A DNA stretch of 64,000 bases from Actinomycetota bacterium. GTDB lineage: Bacteria; Actinomycetota; Actinomycetes; S36-B12; GCA-2699445. Shown here in pieces: positions 1 through 8,345 of the stretch. The stretch is from contig JAGQTY010000003.1 in assembly GCA_020438795.1 (NCBI GenBank), positions 1 through 64,000 of the forward strand. The letters are read 5' to 3'. The notes below the pieces were generated by a model. It was given only the letters and a program-made list of their open reading frames with translations, did no database searches and had not been told where the DNA came from. Position 1 is the first letter of the stretch; each line of letters opens with the position of its first letter. Both the position numbers and the translations under genes were made by a program.

Positions 1-425
1 TGGTGGAGCGAATCGGCGAGCAGTGGCTCATCCGCGATCTCGGCAGTCGCAACGGCACCTACGTGAACGGCATGCGCGTCGGCCGGGCCACTTCACTGCG
101 AGCCGGTGATGTCGTCCAGGTGGCCGAGACACGCCTGCAGGTGCTGTCCGGCACCAGTGATGACAGTATGCAGACGCAGGCCCCTCCCACCGTGCCCGAC
201 GCAAGGCTGTCGGCCCGGGAGAGTCAGGTCCTCTGCCTCGTCGCGACCGGGCACACCGACCGGGAGATCGCCGGACGACTCGACCTCAGCGTGAAGACCG
301 TGCAATCGCATCTGGATCGCATCCGCGACAAGACGGGGGCCAGACGACGCCCCGACCTCACCAGGGAGGCGCTGCAGCGGGGTCTGCTGGATCTTGAGAA
401 CGGCAGTCATGCTCACCCGGCCTGA
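1..425 (+). CDS. FHA domain-LuxR HTH regulator, 5' end outside window
   Basis: The visible part begins inside a forkhead-associated domain: 'DLGSRNGTYVNG' is the classic phosphothreonine-binding SRNGTxVNG core. After a short linker, about residues 68-130 form a LuxR/GerE-type helix-turn-helix ('LSARESQVLCLVATGHTDRE', then 'IAGRLDLSVKTVQSHL'). The reading frame is open to base 1, so the GTG at position 3 is probably an internal valine and the true start lies upstream. The likely role is a cytoplasmic DNA-binding regulator that reads threonine phosphorylation. The next gene, overlapping by 17 nt, is a protein kinase, which makes a kinase/FHA pair very plausible (inference). The stop is at 423-425. 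Confidence 0.85.
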   Translation, partial: VERIGEQWLIRDLGSRNGTYVNGMRVGRATSLRAGDVVQVAETRLQVLSGTSDDSMQTQAPPTVPDARLSARESQVLCLVATGHTDREIAGRLDLSVKTVQSHLDRIRDKTGARRRPDLTREALQRGLLDLENGSHAHPA

Positions 426-1188
426 ATCCCGGTACGTGTTGCTCGACGAGCTCGCTGCCGGGCCGCACGCCTCCGTGTACCGGGGGATGGACAGGGCCGA
501 TGGCAGCGACGTCGTCGTGAAGATCTTCGCCGACTCGAGAGCCGATCAGATCTTGACCGAAGCGCGTGCGGCGGTCCGGTTGCAGCATCCCAATATTCGT
601 GGACCGAAGGACCTCCTGCTGCTGGATCGTCCCTGGCTGATCCTGGATCACGTCACCGGAGAGAGTCTGCAGGACCTGCTGGACCGGCAGGATTGCGTCG
701 ACGTCTCGGTCGCATGCTTCTGGACGTGGCAGCTTCTCGACGGCCTCATGGCGCTGTGGCGAACGGGCCTGGTTCATCACGACGTCAAGCCTGCGAACAT
801 TGTCATTCGCGACGGGCTGACTCCTGTGCTGGTGGACCTCGGCAGCTGCCTGGCCCTCGACTCGTCAGCTCCGCCGATCAGCACCCCCGCGTTCACCGCC
901 CCGGAGCTTCTGCGCGGCGGGGCTGCGTCCCCCGCCAGTGACCTGTACTCGCTAGCGCTGTGTCTCTTCTGGATGGTCGCCGGTCGGCATCCGTTCGCCG
1001 AGCACCATGGGTCGTCCCAAGCGATGCTCGCCGCACACCGTGACGAGCATCCGGCCGAGCTCCGCTCCTGTCGGCCGGGGGTACCCCGTGGCCTGTCCCG
1101 CCGCGTTGCCCGCTGCCTGCACAAGGAACCCACAGCACGGCCCACCGCCGTCGCCCTCAGACGAACACTGGAGGCGGCATGCCGGTGA
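409..1188 (+). CDS. Soluble Ser/Thr protein kinase of the PknB (Hanks) type, atypical motifs
   Basis: About 259 residues forming a single kinase domain, with no membrane segment or extracellular sensor. The beta-3 lysine is in 'VVVKIF' (about residue 38), the catalytic loop is 'VHHDVKPANIVI' (HHD in place of HRD), the metal loop is DLG in place of DFG, and an APE motif ('TAPELL') and 'SDLYSLALCLF' follow. The glycine-rich loop is poor (only 'AGPHASVYRG'). The catalytic Asp, Lys and Asn are kept, so it is probably active. ATG at 409 was chosen over an in-frame TTG at 394 because a purine-rich GAGAA lies before it. It overlaps the FHA-LuxR gene by 17 nt, so the two are probably co-translated and the regulator is a natural substrate candidate. 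Confidence 0.85.
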   Translation: MLTRPESRYVLLDELAAGPHASVYRGMDRADGSDVVVKIFADSRADQILTEARAAVRLQHPNIRGPKDLLLLDRPWLILDHVTGESLQDLLDRQDCVDVSVACFWTWQLLDGLMALWRTGLVHHDVKPANIVIRDGLTPVLVDLGSCLALDSSAPPISTPAFTAPELLRGGAASPASDLYSLALCLFWMVAGRHPFAEHHGSSQAMLAAHRDEHPAELRSCRPGVPRGLSRRVARCLHKEPTARPTAVALRRTLEAACR

Positions 1189-1403
1189 CCAGATCCGGGC
1201 CCGACTACTGCGCGGGCTGTGGTCGTGTCATGGCCGCACCATACTGCCCCGGCTGTGGACTGCCGAATCTGCGCAGTCTGAATGCGGCGCTGGGCGGGGA
1301 GGACCCGGGTGGGCAGATCGCGCCGGGGGCGACTCAGCAGCAGGCCAGCGGTCCGGGATTGGAGGACATGCAGACCCGGCCCCGGACAACCTCGGACCCT
1401 TGA
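1179..1403 (+). CDS. Small zinc-ribbon protein, function unknown
   Basis: A 74-residue protein with two CxxC knuckles near the N terminus ('YCAGCG' and 'YCPGCG'), spaced as in a rubredoxin-like zinc ribbon, followed by a low-complexity Gly/Gln/Pro tail that looks disordered. A GGAGG ribosome site sits 4 nt before the ATG, inside the end of the kinase gene, and the two genes overlap by 10 nt. This suggests a three-gene FHA-kinase-ribbon unit. I do not recognise a family; a small adaptor or substrate of the kinase is only a guess. Confidence 0.6.
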   Translation: MPVTRSGPDYCAGCGRVMAAPYCPGCGLPNLRSLNAALGGEDPGGQIAPGATQQQASGPGLEDMQTRPRTTSDP

Positions 1404-1504
1404 GCTCGGAGCAGGCCCACGTCCGGAGCGGACCGCCGCGATACCGGGCAACTGAGTCTTGCGTGCCCCGGTCCGGCCTTCACCGACCGGACAGGTCTGA
1501 TTTG

Positions 1505-1578
1505 CGCCCCGTGCAGGAATCGAACCTGCGGCCTACCGCTTAGGAGGCGGTCGCTCTATCCGACTGAGCTAACGGGGC
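1505..1578 (-). tRNA. tRNA-Arg (anticodon CCU)
   Basis: Read on the minus strand, the acceptor stem GCCCCGT/ACGGGGC, the D arm, an anticodon arm ACCGC-CTCCTAA-GCGGT (anticodon CCT) and the T arm GCAGG-TTCGATT-CCTGC are all complete. The discriminator base is G and is followed by CAAA, so CCA is not encoded. It decodes AGG. No integrase or repeat flanks it. Confidence 0.95.
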
Positions 1579-1636
1579 AACAACAACTACGGTAACAACC
1601 GATCGCCGTGACATCAGCAGCGCCTGAGCGCAGGGA

Positions 1637-2695
1637 TCAGTCGCTCCAGCCCGGCTTGCCGTCGCCCCGCCAGCGGATGTTCTTCATGAAGATGTCCACC
1701 AACCGCACCGGGTGCATCCCCATCGCTCGGTAGAGCCGGTCGGCGCCGGTCGGGCTGACGGAATCGACATCGAGTTCCGTGCCCCGAAGTCCCAGCGCGG
1801 ACGCCTGGGCGAACGCATGACGGAGCATCGCGCGTGCCACACCGCGGCCCCGGGCAGAGCGCCTCACCCCCAAGAAGTCGACATAGTCGAACCCGTCAAC
1901 GCGCCTGGAACCATCCATAACGATTGCGCCTGCTGGCTCGCCATCGAGCCTCGCCAGGAACATCCGGTCACGCTCATGGAAGGGATTCGCCTGGGTCTTG
2001 TGCCACCAGTCCTCGAAGTCGGCCACCTCGTCGCCCCAGTGGTCCTCGAACGCTTCGGCCAGAATCGCGTGGAGGTCCCCCAGTTCGGGATCGGTGGCAG
2101 TCCGAATGGTGATCCCCGCGTCGTCCGCCGGTTCAGCCCCAGGGTCGGTCCAGTCCTCGATGCGGAGCCGTTCGAACACGCGAACGCGGTTGAAGCCCTC
2201 GTCGAGGAGCAGTTCCTTGACGATTCTGTCCTGATCGAACGCACCTGCCAGCACCTGCCAGCGCTCTGATTCGAAATCCGGGGGCTCACTGGCCAGGTCG
2301 CCGAGGTCGAGGGCCGCCAGCGTGTTGCCGATGTCGCGTTCCGCTTCCAGCAGCAGCCTCAGCAGGACCTCTGCCTGCAGGTCATCGGCCAACGTACGGT
2401 CCACATGGAGGTCGAGGCCCACCTCGCGCCTTCTTGCCACGATCTCGACGAAGAGTGCCGCGACCACCCGATCGCCGATCCAGGCGGCCCGGCCGAGATC
2501 GGGCCGGGCGCCGGGCCCGGAGATCATGTCCGCGATCTCTGCCCGGTCGGTGTCGCCCTCCCCCAGCAGCTCCACCTCCTGATCCCTGATCAACTCGTGC
2601 ATGTCGTCGAGTTCCGCTTCGGAGAATGCGGTGAGCGCAGACGTGGTGAAGTCGAGCTGTTGTGGACCGGATCCGTTGGGCACCACGTCGATCAC
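1637..2695 (-). CDS. Tandem GNAT-fold acetyltransferase
   Basis: 352 residues. The C-terminal half is a clear GNAT N-acetyltransferase with the acetyl-CoA pyrophosphate loop 'RRSARGRGVARAMLRHAF' (R-x-x-G-x-G/A pattern) preceded by the 'DYVDFLGV' strand. The N-terminal half (about residues 1-180) is compatible with a second, degenerate GNAT lobe, as in MshD/Eis-like bi-lobed enzymes, though no pyrophosphate loop is visible there. The GTG start at 2695 follows an AAGTGAG ribosome site and lies 4 nt after the stop of the serine hydrolase gene, so the two form an operon. The substrate is unknown; it could acetylate a small amine or an antibiotic. Confidence 0.8.
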   Translation of the reverse strand: MIDVVPNGSGPQQLDFTTSALTAFSEAELDDMHELIRDQEVELLGEGDTDRAEIADMISGPGARPDLGRAAWIGDRVVAALFVEIVARRREVGLDLHVDRTLADDLQAEVLLRLLLEAERDIGNTLAALDLGDLASEPPDFESERWQVLAGAFDQDRIVKELLLDEGFNRVRVFERLRIEDWTDPGAEPADDAGITIRTATDPELGDLHAILAEAFEDHWGDEVADFEDWWHKTQANPFHERDRMFLARLDGEPAGAIVMDGSRRVDGFDYVDFLGVRRSARGRGVARAMLRHAFAQASALGLRGTELDVDSVSPTGADRLYRAMGMHPVRLVDIFMKNIRWRGDGKPGWSD

Positions 2696-2699
2696 CGAC

Positions 2700-4187
2700 T
2701 CACTTCGCCGGGAGCGTGGCCAGCACATCCTGCAGGAAGGTGCACTGGTCGAACTGATCGGAGTTGAACGTCCAGCCGAGGCGGGCGACCACCACGTTGC
2801 GGGACGGCACCATGGCGATGAACTGTCCCCAGTGACCGTCCATGGACATTGTGTCTGCGGGGACATCCGCCTGCCCGGCGCACTCACCATCCGTGGGCTG
2901 ACCAGGCAGCCAGGTCTGCGCACCGTACCCGTGCCCCTCGCCTTCGGGCAGGGCCGGCGTTGTCGCGAGCCGGGTCCAGCCCCGCTCGAAGACCTGGTCT
3001 CCCTGCCAGTTGCCGTCCTCGAGCATGAGCTGCCCGAGCCGGGCCCAGTCGCCGATACTCGCCCAGAGATAGGATGAGCCCACCCACGTGCCGTAGGTAT
3101 CGGTCTCGAGTGTGGCACTGTCCGCGCCGATCGGGCCGAACAGCGCCGAACGGGGGTACTGCCAGTACTCCTGGTCGGAGCCGAATTGCGCCTGCACGAC
3201 CTCGGCAAGAATGTTGGAGTCGGCCGACAGGTACTCCCAGTGCGTCCCGGGCGGATACTCCGCCGGCGCCGAGGCCGCCCAGCCCGCCATGTTCGGCTCC
3301 CCGTACAGCATCTGGACCACTTGTTCCCATGGCTGGTAGCCCTCGGAGAGATTCAGTCCGGAGGTCATGTTCAACAGGTTCAGCAGGGTCATGTCGCCGC
3401 GCTCATCCTGGCGCCACTGTGCCACCCACTCGGGTTCACGACCGTCGGGGAACGCATCCACGACTTTCGTGGAGACATCGATACCCACCTCGCTGAAGCG
3501 TTTCCAGGCGAGCATGGCTGCCACGGTCTTGGTGGCCGACCAGCCGTGCAACGCCACGTTGGGCTCGATGTCGGCCCCGTCCCGGACGGCGAGCAGCTTC
3601 CCGTCCTGCACCACGGCGACGCCCCTGGTGTTGGCAGCCTCAGGGTCGCCCGACCCCTCGAACTGCTTGTCCAGCACCGCCGTGAGCGCCTCGGCGTCCA
3701 CGCCCTGCGGCATCTTCTCCACCGGCGCGTCACCCTCGGGCCACTGCGCCGGGTCCGAAGGTGGCGGCGAGTACGGCATGGCGGCCGGATCAGGATCTTC
3801 GTTGAGGACGCATCCCCTGTTCTCGAGCAAGGAGGCCTGTCGCTCGAACAGTCCGGCGAACCGGGCAGTGACACTGTGGCTGTCCGTGTCGATGTCCACC
3901 GAGACCAGCTTCAGCGCGGGGCTGGCAGGCAGCACATCCTGAGCCATCAGTTCGTCGGCATCCGGCTCGCGTCCAGCGACGAACGCGGCCGAACACACTG
4001 ACTTGGCAGCCATGCCAGCGGCGTTCTGGGGAATCTGGAAGTGCATCAGCAGCCACACGAGCAGCAGGATCAGCAGCAGGACGACGATCAGGATGCCCCA
4101 GCCGATGCGCTTGGCCCAGCTTCGTCGCTTCGGTGGCGCGGAATCCTGCGACGCAGACCCCTGCGCTTCAACGGCATCGCTGCTCAC
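2700..4187 (-). CDS. Membrane-anchored serine hydrolase (beta-lactamase / penicillin-binding-protein-like fold)
   Basis: About 495 residues: a short cytoplasmic basic stretch, one strongly hydrophobic helix ('ILIVVLLLILLLVWLLM'), and a large external domain of the class C beta-lactamase/DD-peptidase family (EstB type). The SxxK nucleophile motif is 'SATKT' (about residue 221) and the YxN-type motif is in 'YLSADSN' (about 322). Likely a carboxypeptidase or esterase acting outside the membrane; a resistance role is not implied. I prefer the GTG at 4187 because TAGCGT lies exactly 7 nt upstream, as in other leaderless genes here. An ATG at 4277 would add a basic 30-residue extension and leave only 27 bp to the divergent gene. 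It is followed 4 nt later by the GNAT gene. Confidence 0.8.
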   Translation of the reverse strand: MSSDAVEAQGSASQDSAPPKRRSWAKRIGWGILIVVLLLILLLVWLLMHFQIPQNAAGMAAKSVCSAAFVAGREPDADELMAQDVLPASPALKLVSVDIDTDSHSVTARFAGLFERQASLLENRGCVLNEDPDPAAMPYSPPPSDPAQWPEGDAPVEKMPQGVDAEALTAVLDKQFEGSGDPEAANTRGVAVVQDGKLLAVRDGADIEPNVALHGWSATKTVAAMLAWKRFSEVGIDVSTKVVDAFPDGREPEWVAQWRQDERGDMTLLNLLNMTSGLNLSEGYQPWEQVVQMLYGEPNMAGWAASAPAEYPPGTHWEYLSADSNILAEVVQAQFGSDQEYWQYPRSALFGPIGADSATLETDTYGTWVGSSYLWASIGDWARLGQLMLEDGNWQGDQVFERGWTRLATTPALPEGEGHGYGAQTWLPGQPTDGECAGQADVPADTMSMDGHWGQFIAMVPSRNVVVARLGWTFNSDQFDQCTFLQDVLATLPAK

Positions 4188-4194
4188 GACCGGC

Positions 4195-4200
4195 ACGCTA
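4195..4200 (-). promoter_or_regulatory. -10 hexamer TAGCGT for the serine hydrolase
   Basis: On the minus strand TAGCGT ends 7 nt before the GTG at 4187, which would place the transcription start at the start codon (leaderless). No convincing -35 is visible. Confidence 0.45.
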
Positions 4201-4304
4201 GCACTGCGGGGGCGTCGTTTCCTCGTGAATCGCCGCCCGGACCAACGCGGCCCGCGTCTGCGCCACCAGATGCGCATGACGGCGGCGGGGACTATTCTGG
4301 GGGC

Positions 4305-4514
4305 ATGCCCACCTATGAGTTCCGCTGCCGCGCCTGCGGCCAGACCTTCACCGAGTCGCGTCCGATGGCAGAGTCGGGTGAGCCGGCCGCGTGCCCCCAG
4401 GGTCACGACGACACGGTCAAGCTGCTTGCCGTGGCGGGGGCGGGCATCAGTGTCGGGGAGCCCAACAGTGGTAGCAGCGGCGGAGGTTGCTGCGGGGGCG
4501 GTTGCTGCGCCTGA
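4305..4514 (+). CDS. FmdB-family zinc-ribbon protein with Cys-rich tail
   Basis: 69 residues. The N terminus 'MPTYEFRCRACGQTF' is the hallmark of the FmdB/CxxC_CXXC_SSSS family, small putative regulatory zinc ribbons. The usual second CxxC knuckle is replaced by a single Cys in 'AACPQGHDD', while the C terminus is Gly/Cys-rich ('GGGCCGGGCCA'), giving four extra cysteines that could bind metal. The ATG start is unambiguous. It is transcribed alone, divergent from the serine hydrolase. The molecular function of the family is not established. Confidence 0.85.
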   Translation: MPTYEFRCRACGQTFTESRPMAESGEPAACPQGHDDTVKLLAVAGAGISVGEPNSGSSGGGCCGGGCCA

Positions 4515-4575
4515 CCGGCGACGGGCCGAACATCACAGCGCTGGTGCACCCGGGTGGGCCGGGAGGTCCGGACAA

Positions 4576-5847
4576 CTACAGGATCAGCTCACTCAATGAG
4601 TAGATCGCGAGCCCTGCCAGTGCCCCGACGATGGTCCCGTTGATGCGGATGTACTGCAGGTCCTTGCCCACAGCCAGTTCGATCTTGCGCGAGGCCTCAT
4701 CGGCGTCCCAGCGTTTCACCGTCTCGGCGATGACATTGGCCGCGTCTGCTCCGTACCGGTCCACCAGGAAGGCAGCGGCGCCGCTGATCCTGCGATCGAT
4801 GTCGGCCCGGAAGTCGGGATCGTCCCGGAGCCGGACCGCGGTCGCGGCCAGGTAGTCCTCCGCGCGCTGTCGCAGATCCGAGTCGGGATCACGCAGGGAC
4901 TCTGTCAGCAGATCTCGTGCAGTCGGCCAGATGGCGTTGACTGTTCGCTGTGTCTGCTCGTGATAGAGGACCTTGGTCTTCCACTGCTCCACCTGCTCGA
5001 TGCGGCGCGGGTCCTGCTGCAGCTGCTCGGCCAGGTCCAGCAGGTACCGGTCGAGTTGCTGGCGAGCCGGCGCCTGCGGATCCTCGCGTAAGTCCTGGAC
5101 CCACTGGATGAGGAGGTCGACCCCCTTGTATCCGATCCGCTCATGCAGCCACCGGATGGGGCCGTCCTGGGACACCGGACCGCGATCGGCGATCAGGAAG
5201 GCGACCTGCTCCCGGTTGCTGAGCAACCAGTAGTGAAGCGCGTCCAGGAGGCCGTCCACGACACCGGTGTGGTTGCCACCGTCAACGGCTGCATGCAACA
5301 GCCTTCCGGCCGGAGGCGCCCAGGCGTTGACCGACAGCTGCGTGAAGACCGCGTTGCGCACCAGCAACTGGATCTCGGCGTCATCGAGGTTGTTGAGCAG
5401 TTCCTCGGCCAGCCCGGCTCCCTGAGCGACGAGCCAGCGCCTGTGGTCGGGGTTCTCGAGGTACTCGCCGAGCCGCTGGGCCGGCCGCGCCGACTCCACC
5501 TTCTCTGCGACGTTCGCGGGCGACATGAAGTTCCCGTGCACGAAGTTGGACAGCGACTCCCCCAACTGATCCTTCTTCTGCTTGATCAGGGCCGTATGTG
5601 GAATGGGGATACCCAGCGGGTGCTTGAACAGTGCCGTGACCGCGAACCAGTCGGCCAGACCCCCGACGACGCCCGCCTCGGCTGCGGCACGGACGTACCC
5701 CCAGATCGCAGCGCCCTGGTCCGCCTCGAACTTGCGAGCGAGCACGTAGACGAGGACAGCCACCAACAGCAGTCCCAGGGCGACGCCGCGCATGCGCCGC
5801 AGCGCCCGGCGCTTGCCCAGTTCATCCTGGATGGGAATCGCGGACAC
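4576..5847 (-). CDS. DUF445 (YjiN-type) membrane protein
   Basis: 423 residues. The N-terminal hydrophobic segment ('VALGLLLVAVLVYVLA') is followed by the family signature 'GGLADWFAVTALFKHPLG' and 'IPIPHTALI', then a long, charged helical body and a C-terminal hydrophobic helix ('INGTIVGALAGLAIYSL'). This architecture, a long helical domain between two membrane helices, is that of DUF445; its function is unknown. The GTG start at 5847 lies 5 nt beyond the tatB stop, so it is probably co-transcribed with htrA and tatB. Confidence 0.85.
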   Translation of the reverse strand: MSAIPIQDELGKRRALRRMRGVALGLLLVAVLVYVLARKFEADQGAAIWGYVRAAAEAGVVGGLADWFAVTALFKHPLGIPIPHTALIKQKKDQLGESLSNFVHGNFMSPANVAEKVESARPAQRLGEYLENPDHRRWLVAQGAGLAEELLNNLDDAEIQLLVRNAVFTQLSVNAWAPPAGRLLHAAVDGGNHTGVVDGLLDALHYWLLSNREQVAFLIADRGPVSQDGPIRWLHERIGYKGVDLLIQWVQDLREDPQAPARQQLDRYLLDLAEQLQQDPRRIEQVEQWKTKVLYHEQTQRTVNAIWPTARDLLTESLRDPDSDLRQRAEDYLAATAVRLRDDPDFRADIDRRISGAAAFLVDRYGADAANVIAETVKRWDADEASRKIELAVGKDLQYIRINGTIVGALAGLAIYSLSELIL

Positions 5848-5852
5848 TGTCG

Positions 5853-6200
5853 TCAGGGAAGGTCAGGGTCCAGGTCGGCCGCATCGACTCTGGGCTCGAC
5901 GCGCGCCTTCGCGGAGCCGGGTGTGCGTGCCCGGACCGGGGGCTCCGGATCCTCCAGCAGCCCGGCTGCCAAGCGCTTGGGGTGCAGGTCAGAGATGTCC
6001 TTGAGCATCTTCTTGGTCTCACCCTCGTCGACTCCCGCAGCGTCCTGAAGTGACTTCGTGGCCTCACTGGCCATGCCGCGCAGGTTGCGAAGGGTGGTCG
6101 ACAGGGTCCGGACGGCTTGGGGCAACCGGTCCGGCCCGAAGATCAGCAGGCCCACCACCGCGATGATGGCGATCTCAGCCAGCCCCAGACTCCCGAACAC
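5853..6200 (-). CDS. tatB: Twin-arginine translocase subunit TatB
   Basis: 115 residues. A short N-terminal membrane helix ('IAIIAVVGLLIFGPDRLP') ends in the diagnostic FGPDRLP hinge, followed by an amphipathic helix and an acidic/Pro tail. TatB works with TatA and TatC to export folded proteins; those genes are not in the window. The GTG start gives the canonical N terminus 'MFGSLGLAEI'. It lies between htrA (15 nt upstream) and DUF445 (5 nt downstream). The htrA-tatB pairing is conserved in actinobacteria. Confidence 0.93.
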   Translation of the reverse strand: MFGSLGLAEIAIIAVVGLLIFGPDRLPQAVRTLSTTLRNLRGMASEATKSLQDAAGVDEGETKKMLKDISDLHPKRLAAGLLEDPEPPVRARTPGSAKARVEPRVDAADLDPDLP

Positions 6201-6214
6201 AGACCCAGCCTACG

Positions 6215-7525
6215 CTATCCGTCCTTGGCTGATCCGAGTTCGACCGTGACGTCTCCGTGTCCTTCGACTCCGAGCGTGATGGTGTCTCCGGGAGCATTCG
6301 AACGGATCGCGACGATCAGCTCGGTGGCACTGCCCACCGCCTCGCCGTTCACCGAAGTGATGATCTCCCCGGCGCGCAGCCCGGAGCCTGAGGCCGGGCC
6401 GTCGGCGTTGACGGATTCGATCTTGGCTCCCGTTCCCGAGAATTGCGTGTCGAGCGTGACCCCGATGATCGGGTTGGCCGCCGACCCCGTGGCGATGATC
6501 TCCTCGGAGATCCGCTTGGCGACATTGACCGGGATCGCGAAACCGAGGCCGATGGAGCCGGACTGGCCACCGAGCCCCTGGGCGATACTGGCGATGGCGG
6601 AGTTGATGCCGATCACGCGACCCTCACGGTCGAGCAGCGGACCACCGGAGTTCCCGGGATTGATGGCAGCGTCGGTCTGGATCGCGGATATGAATGACTG
6701 ATCCCCCTGGCCGCCGGCCGTCACCGGCCTGTCGAGGGCTGACACAATCCCTGTGGTCACCGTCTCGGTCAGACCGAGCGGGGCACCGATCGCCACCACC
6801 GGGTCACCCACCCTGACCGCGTTCGAGTTGCCGAGGGACGCGGTCGGCAGATCGTTGCGATTCACCTTGACGACCCCGAGGTCATAGGACTTGCTGCGGC
6901 CGACGATCTCGCCGCTCGCGCTCGAACCGTCGTCGAAGGTCACTTCGATGCTTCCGGAGTTGACGGCATTCGCAATGACGTGATTGTTCGTCAGGATGTA
7001 GCCGTCGGCCCGGAGCACGAAACCCGACCCGCTCCCGGCCTCTCCGCCACCGGTGACCTCCAGCGAGACCACACTGGGCAGCGCGGCTTGGGCGATGGCT
7101 GCAACGCTGCCGTCCTGGACCGGGGGTGCTTCGCCGGACGATTGCGGGATCTGCGCCACACTGACCGACTCCGAGTTCCGGCCGAGCGCGAGATATGAAC
7201 CGGCGCCACCGATCAGGCCGGCCAGCAACCCCGCAACGACGGCAAGGACGATCGTGAGCCCCCGTCCGTTGGAGCCGGCGCCGGACCCGGAGCCGGGAGT
7301 GCCACCGGGATCGTAGGGAGCGTCGAGCGGGGGTGGCGCCGAGATCGGCGCGGTCGCCAGGCCCTCACCTGTAGGTGCGCCAGCTGCCCTCTCCGGAGGT
7401 GGTGGCGGTCCCGACCACATGTTGCCGAGGAGGTCCGGCGCATCGTCACGGTCCGCGTCAGAGCCGTCAGAGCCGTCAGAGCCGTCAGAGGCGTTGGGGG
7501 GTGGCCAACTATGTCGATCGCTCAC
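6215..7525 (-). CDS. htrA: HtrA/DegP-type membrane-anchored serine protease with PDZ domain
   Basis: 436 residues: a cytoplasmic Ser/Asp/Pro-rich region (1-88, containing a 9-bp repeat), one membrane helix ('IVLAVVAGLLAGLIGGAGSY'), a trypsin-like protease domain and a C-terminal PDZ domain. The triad is visible: His in 'NNHVI' (about 182), Asp in 'YDLGVVKV' (about 215) and Ser in 'GNSGGPLL' (about 292). The PDZ motif is 'SGLRAGEIITSVNG'. It is an envelope quality-control protease. In many actinobacteria sigE and its anti-sigma gene sit directly upstream; here only 95 bp separate htrA from a divergent methyltransferase gene. The GTG start at 7525 is chosen by length; no strong ribosome site is visible. 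Confidence 0.92.
   Translation of the reverse strand: MSDRHSWPPPNASDGSDGSDGSDADRDDAPDLLGNMWSGPPPPPERAAGAPTGEGLATAPISAPPPLDAPYDPGGTPGSGSGAGSNGRGLTIVLAVVAGLLAGLIGGAGSYLALGRNSESVSVAQIPQSSGEAPPVQDGSVAAIAQAALPSVVSLEVTGGGEAGSGSGFVLRADGYILTNNHVIANAVNSGSIEVTFDDGSSASGEIVGRSKSYDLGVVKVNRNDLPTASLGNSNAVRVGDPVVAIGAPLGLTETVTTGIVSALDRPVTAGGQGDQSFISAIQTDAAINPGNSGGPLLDREGRVIGINSAIASIAQGLGGQSGSIGLGFAIPVNVAKRISEEIIATGSAANPIIGVTLDTQFSGTGAKIESVNADGPASGSGLRAGEIITSVNGEAVGSATELIVAIRSNAPGDTITLGVEGHGDVTVELGSAKDG
7457..7492. repeat. 9-bp tandem repeat, four copies, inside htrA
   Basis: Unit GTCAGAGCC; the fourth copy ends in GGC. It encodes repeated Ser-Asp-Gly in the cytoplasmic tail of HtrA. In-frame copy changes would only lengthen the linker. 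Confidence 0.8.
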
Positions 7526-7620
7526 TGCAAACCAATCCGCTGGGAGCCGATGAGTCCCGCTTGGTCCCCATGCAGTTACCCTATGTCTGAAACGCCGGTT
7601 CCCGCTACCTGGAGGTTCAC

Positions 7621-8262
7621 ATGAGCGGCGAAAGCACGATGCCCTCCCTTCAGAGCCTCGAGTTCGCAGAAGGATTCATCGGCGAGCCCGAAGTGATCCT
7701 CGATGCCCGCGCCGCCGGTGAGGACCGAGGCGTCGACACAGTGACGCCAGGAACAGGTGCGGCACTGCGCTTCATCGCTGCCGCCTCGGGCGCGCAGACC
7801 GTCGTGGAGGTGGGGACAGGCACGGGTGTGGGCACGCTCTGGCTGCTCAACGGCATGACCGAGGGCGGCCTCCTGACGTCCATCGACTCGGATGTGGAAC
7901 TGCAGAACGCGGCCAAGGCGGCGGTAGCAGCGGCGGGCCGCAGCGGGTCCGCCCGGCTGATCGCCGGGCGTGCCCTCGAGGTGCTCCCGCGACTGACCGA
8001 CAACGGCTACGACCTCATGGTCGTCAACGCGGACCCTTCCGAGTACGGCCTGTTCCTGTCCCAGGCGTTGCGACTGCTGCGACCGGGTGGAATCGTCGTG
8101 TTCAATCACGGCTTCCTCAGCGGCCGGATCGCTGATGCCTCTCAGCGCGACGACACGACGCTGGCATTGCGGGAGATGCAGCAGGCGCTGCGTGACAACA
8201 CCGCACTTACCCCGGCCCTGCTGCCGGTGGGGGACGGCCTACTCGCCGCAGTGGTCAACTGA
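7621..8262 (+). CDS. SAM-dependent O-methyltransferase family protein
   Basis: 213 residues of the class I methyltransferase fold (O-methyltransferase family 3, CCoAMT-like). Motif I is 'VVEVGTGTGVGTLWLL', the acidic residue after beta-2 is in 'TSIDSDVE', and 'YDLMVVNADPSEYG' followed by 'LLRPGGIVVF' gives the later motifs. The ATG is preceded by a GGAGG site; TTACCCT at 7576-7582 could be its -10. It faces away from htrA, in the position of the methyltransferase that flanks sigE in mycobacteria. The substrate is not evident. Confidence 0.87.
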   Translation: MSGESTMPSLQSLEFAEGFIGEPEVILDARAAGEDRGVDTVTPGTGAALRFIAAASGAQTVVEVGTGTGVGTLWLLNGMTEGGLLTSIDSDVELQNAAKAAVAAAGRSGSARLIAGRALEVLPRLTDNGYDLMVVNADPSEYGLFLSQALRLLRPGGIVVFNHGFLSGRIADASQRDDTTLALREMQQALRDNTALTPALLPVGDGLLAAVVN

Positions 8263-8345
8263 CTCGCCGGACCGGATGGCCCTGACACACATCGTGACCG
8301 GGATCGGGAATAATGGTGGGTGTCGGTCCCAGAAAGGGGAGCAGG

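Noticed and set aside
7526..7620. sigE or anti-sigma gene between htrA and the methyltransferase
   Set aside because: Only 95 bp; no ORF of suitable length or motif.
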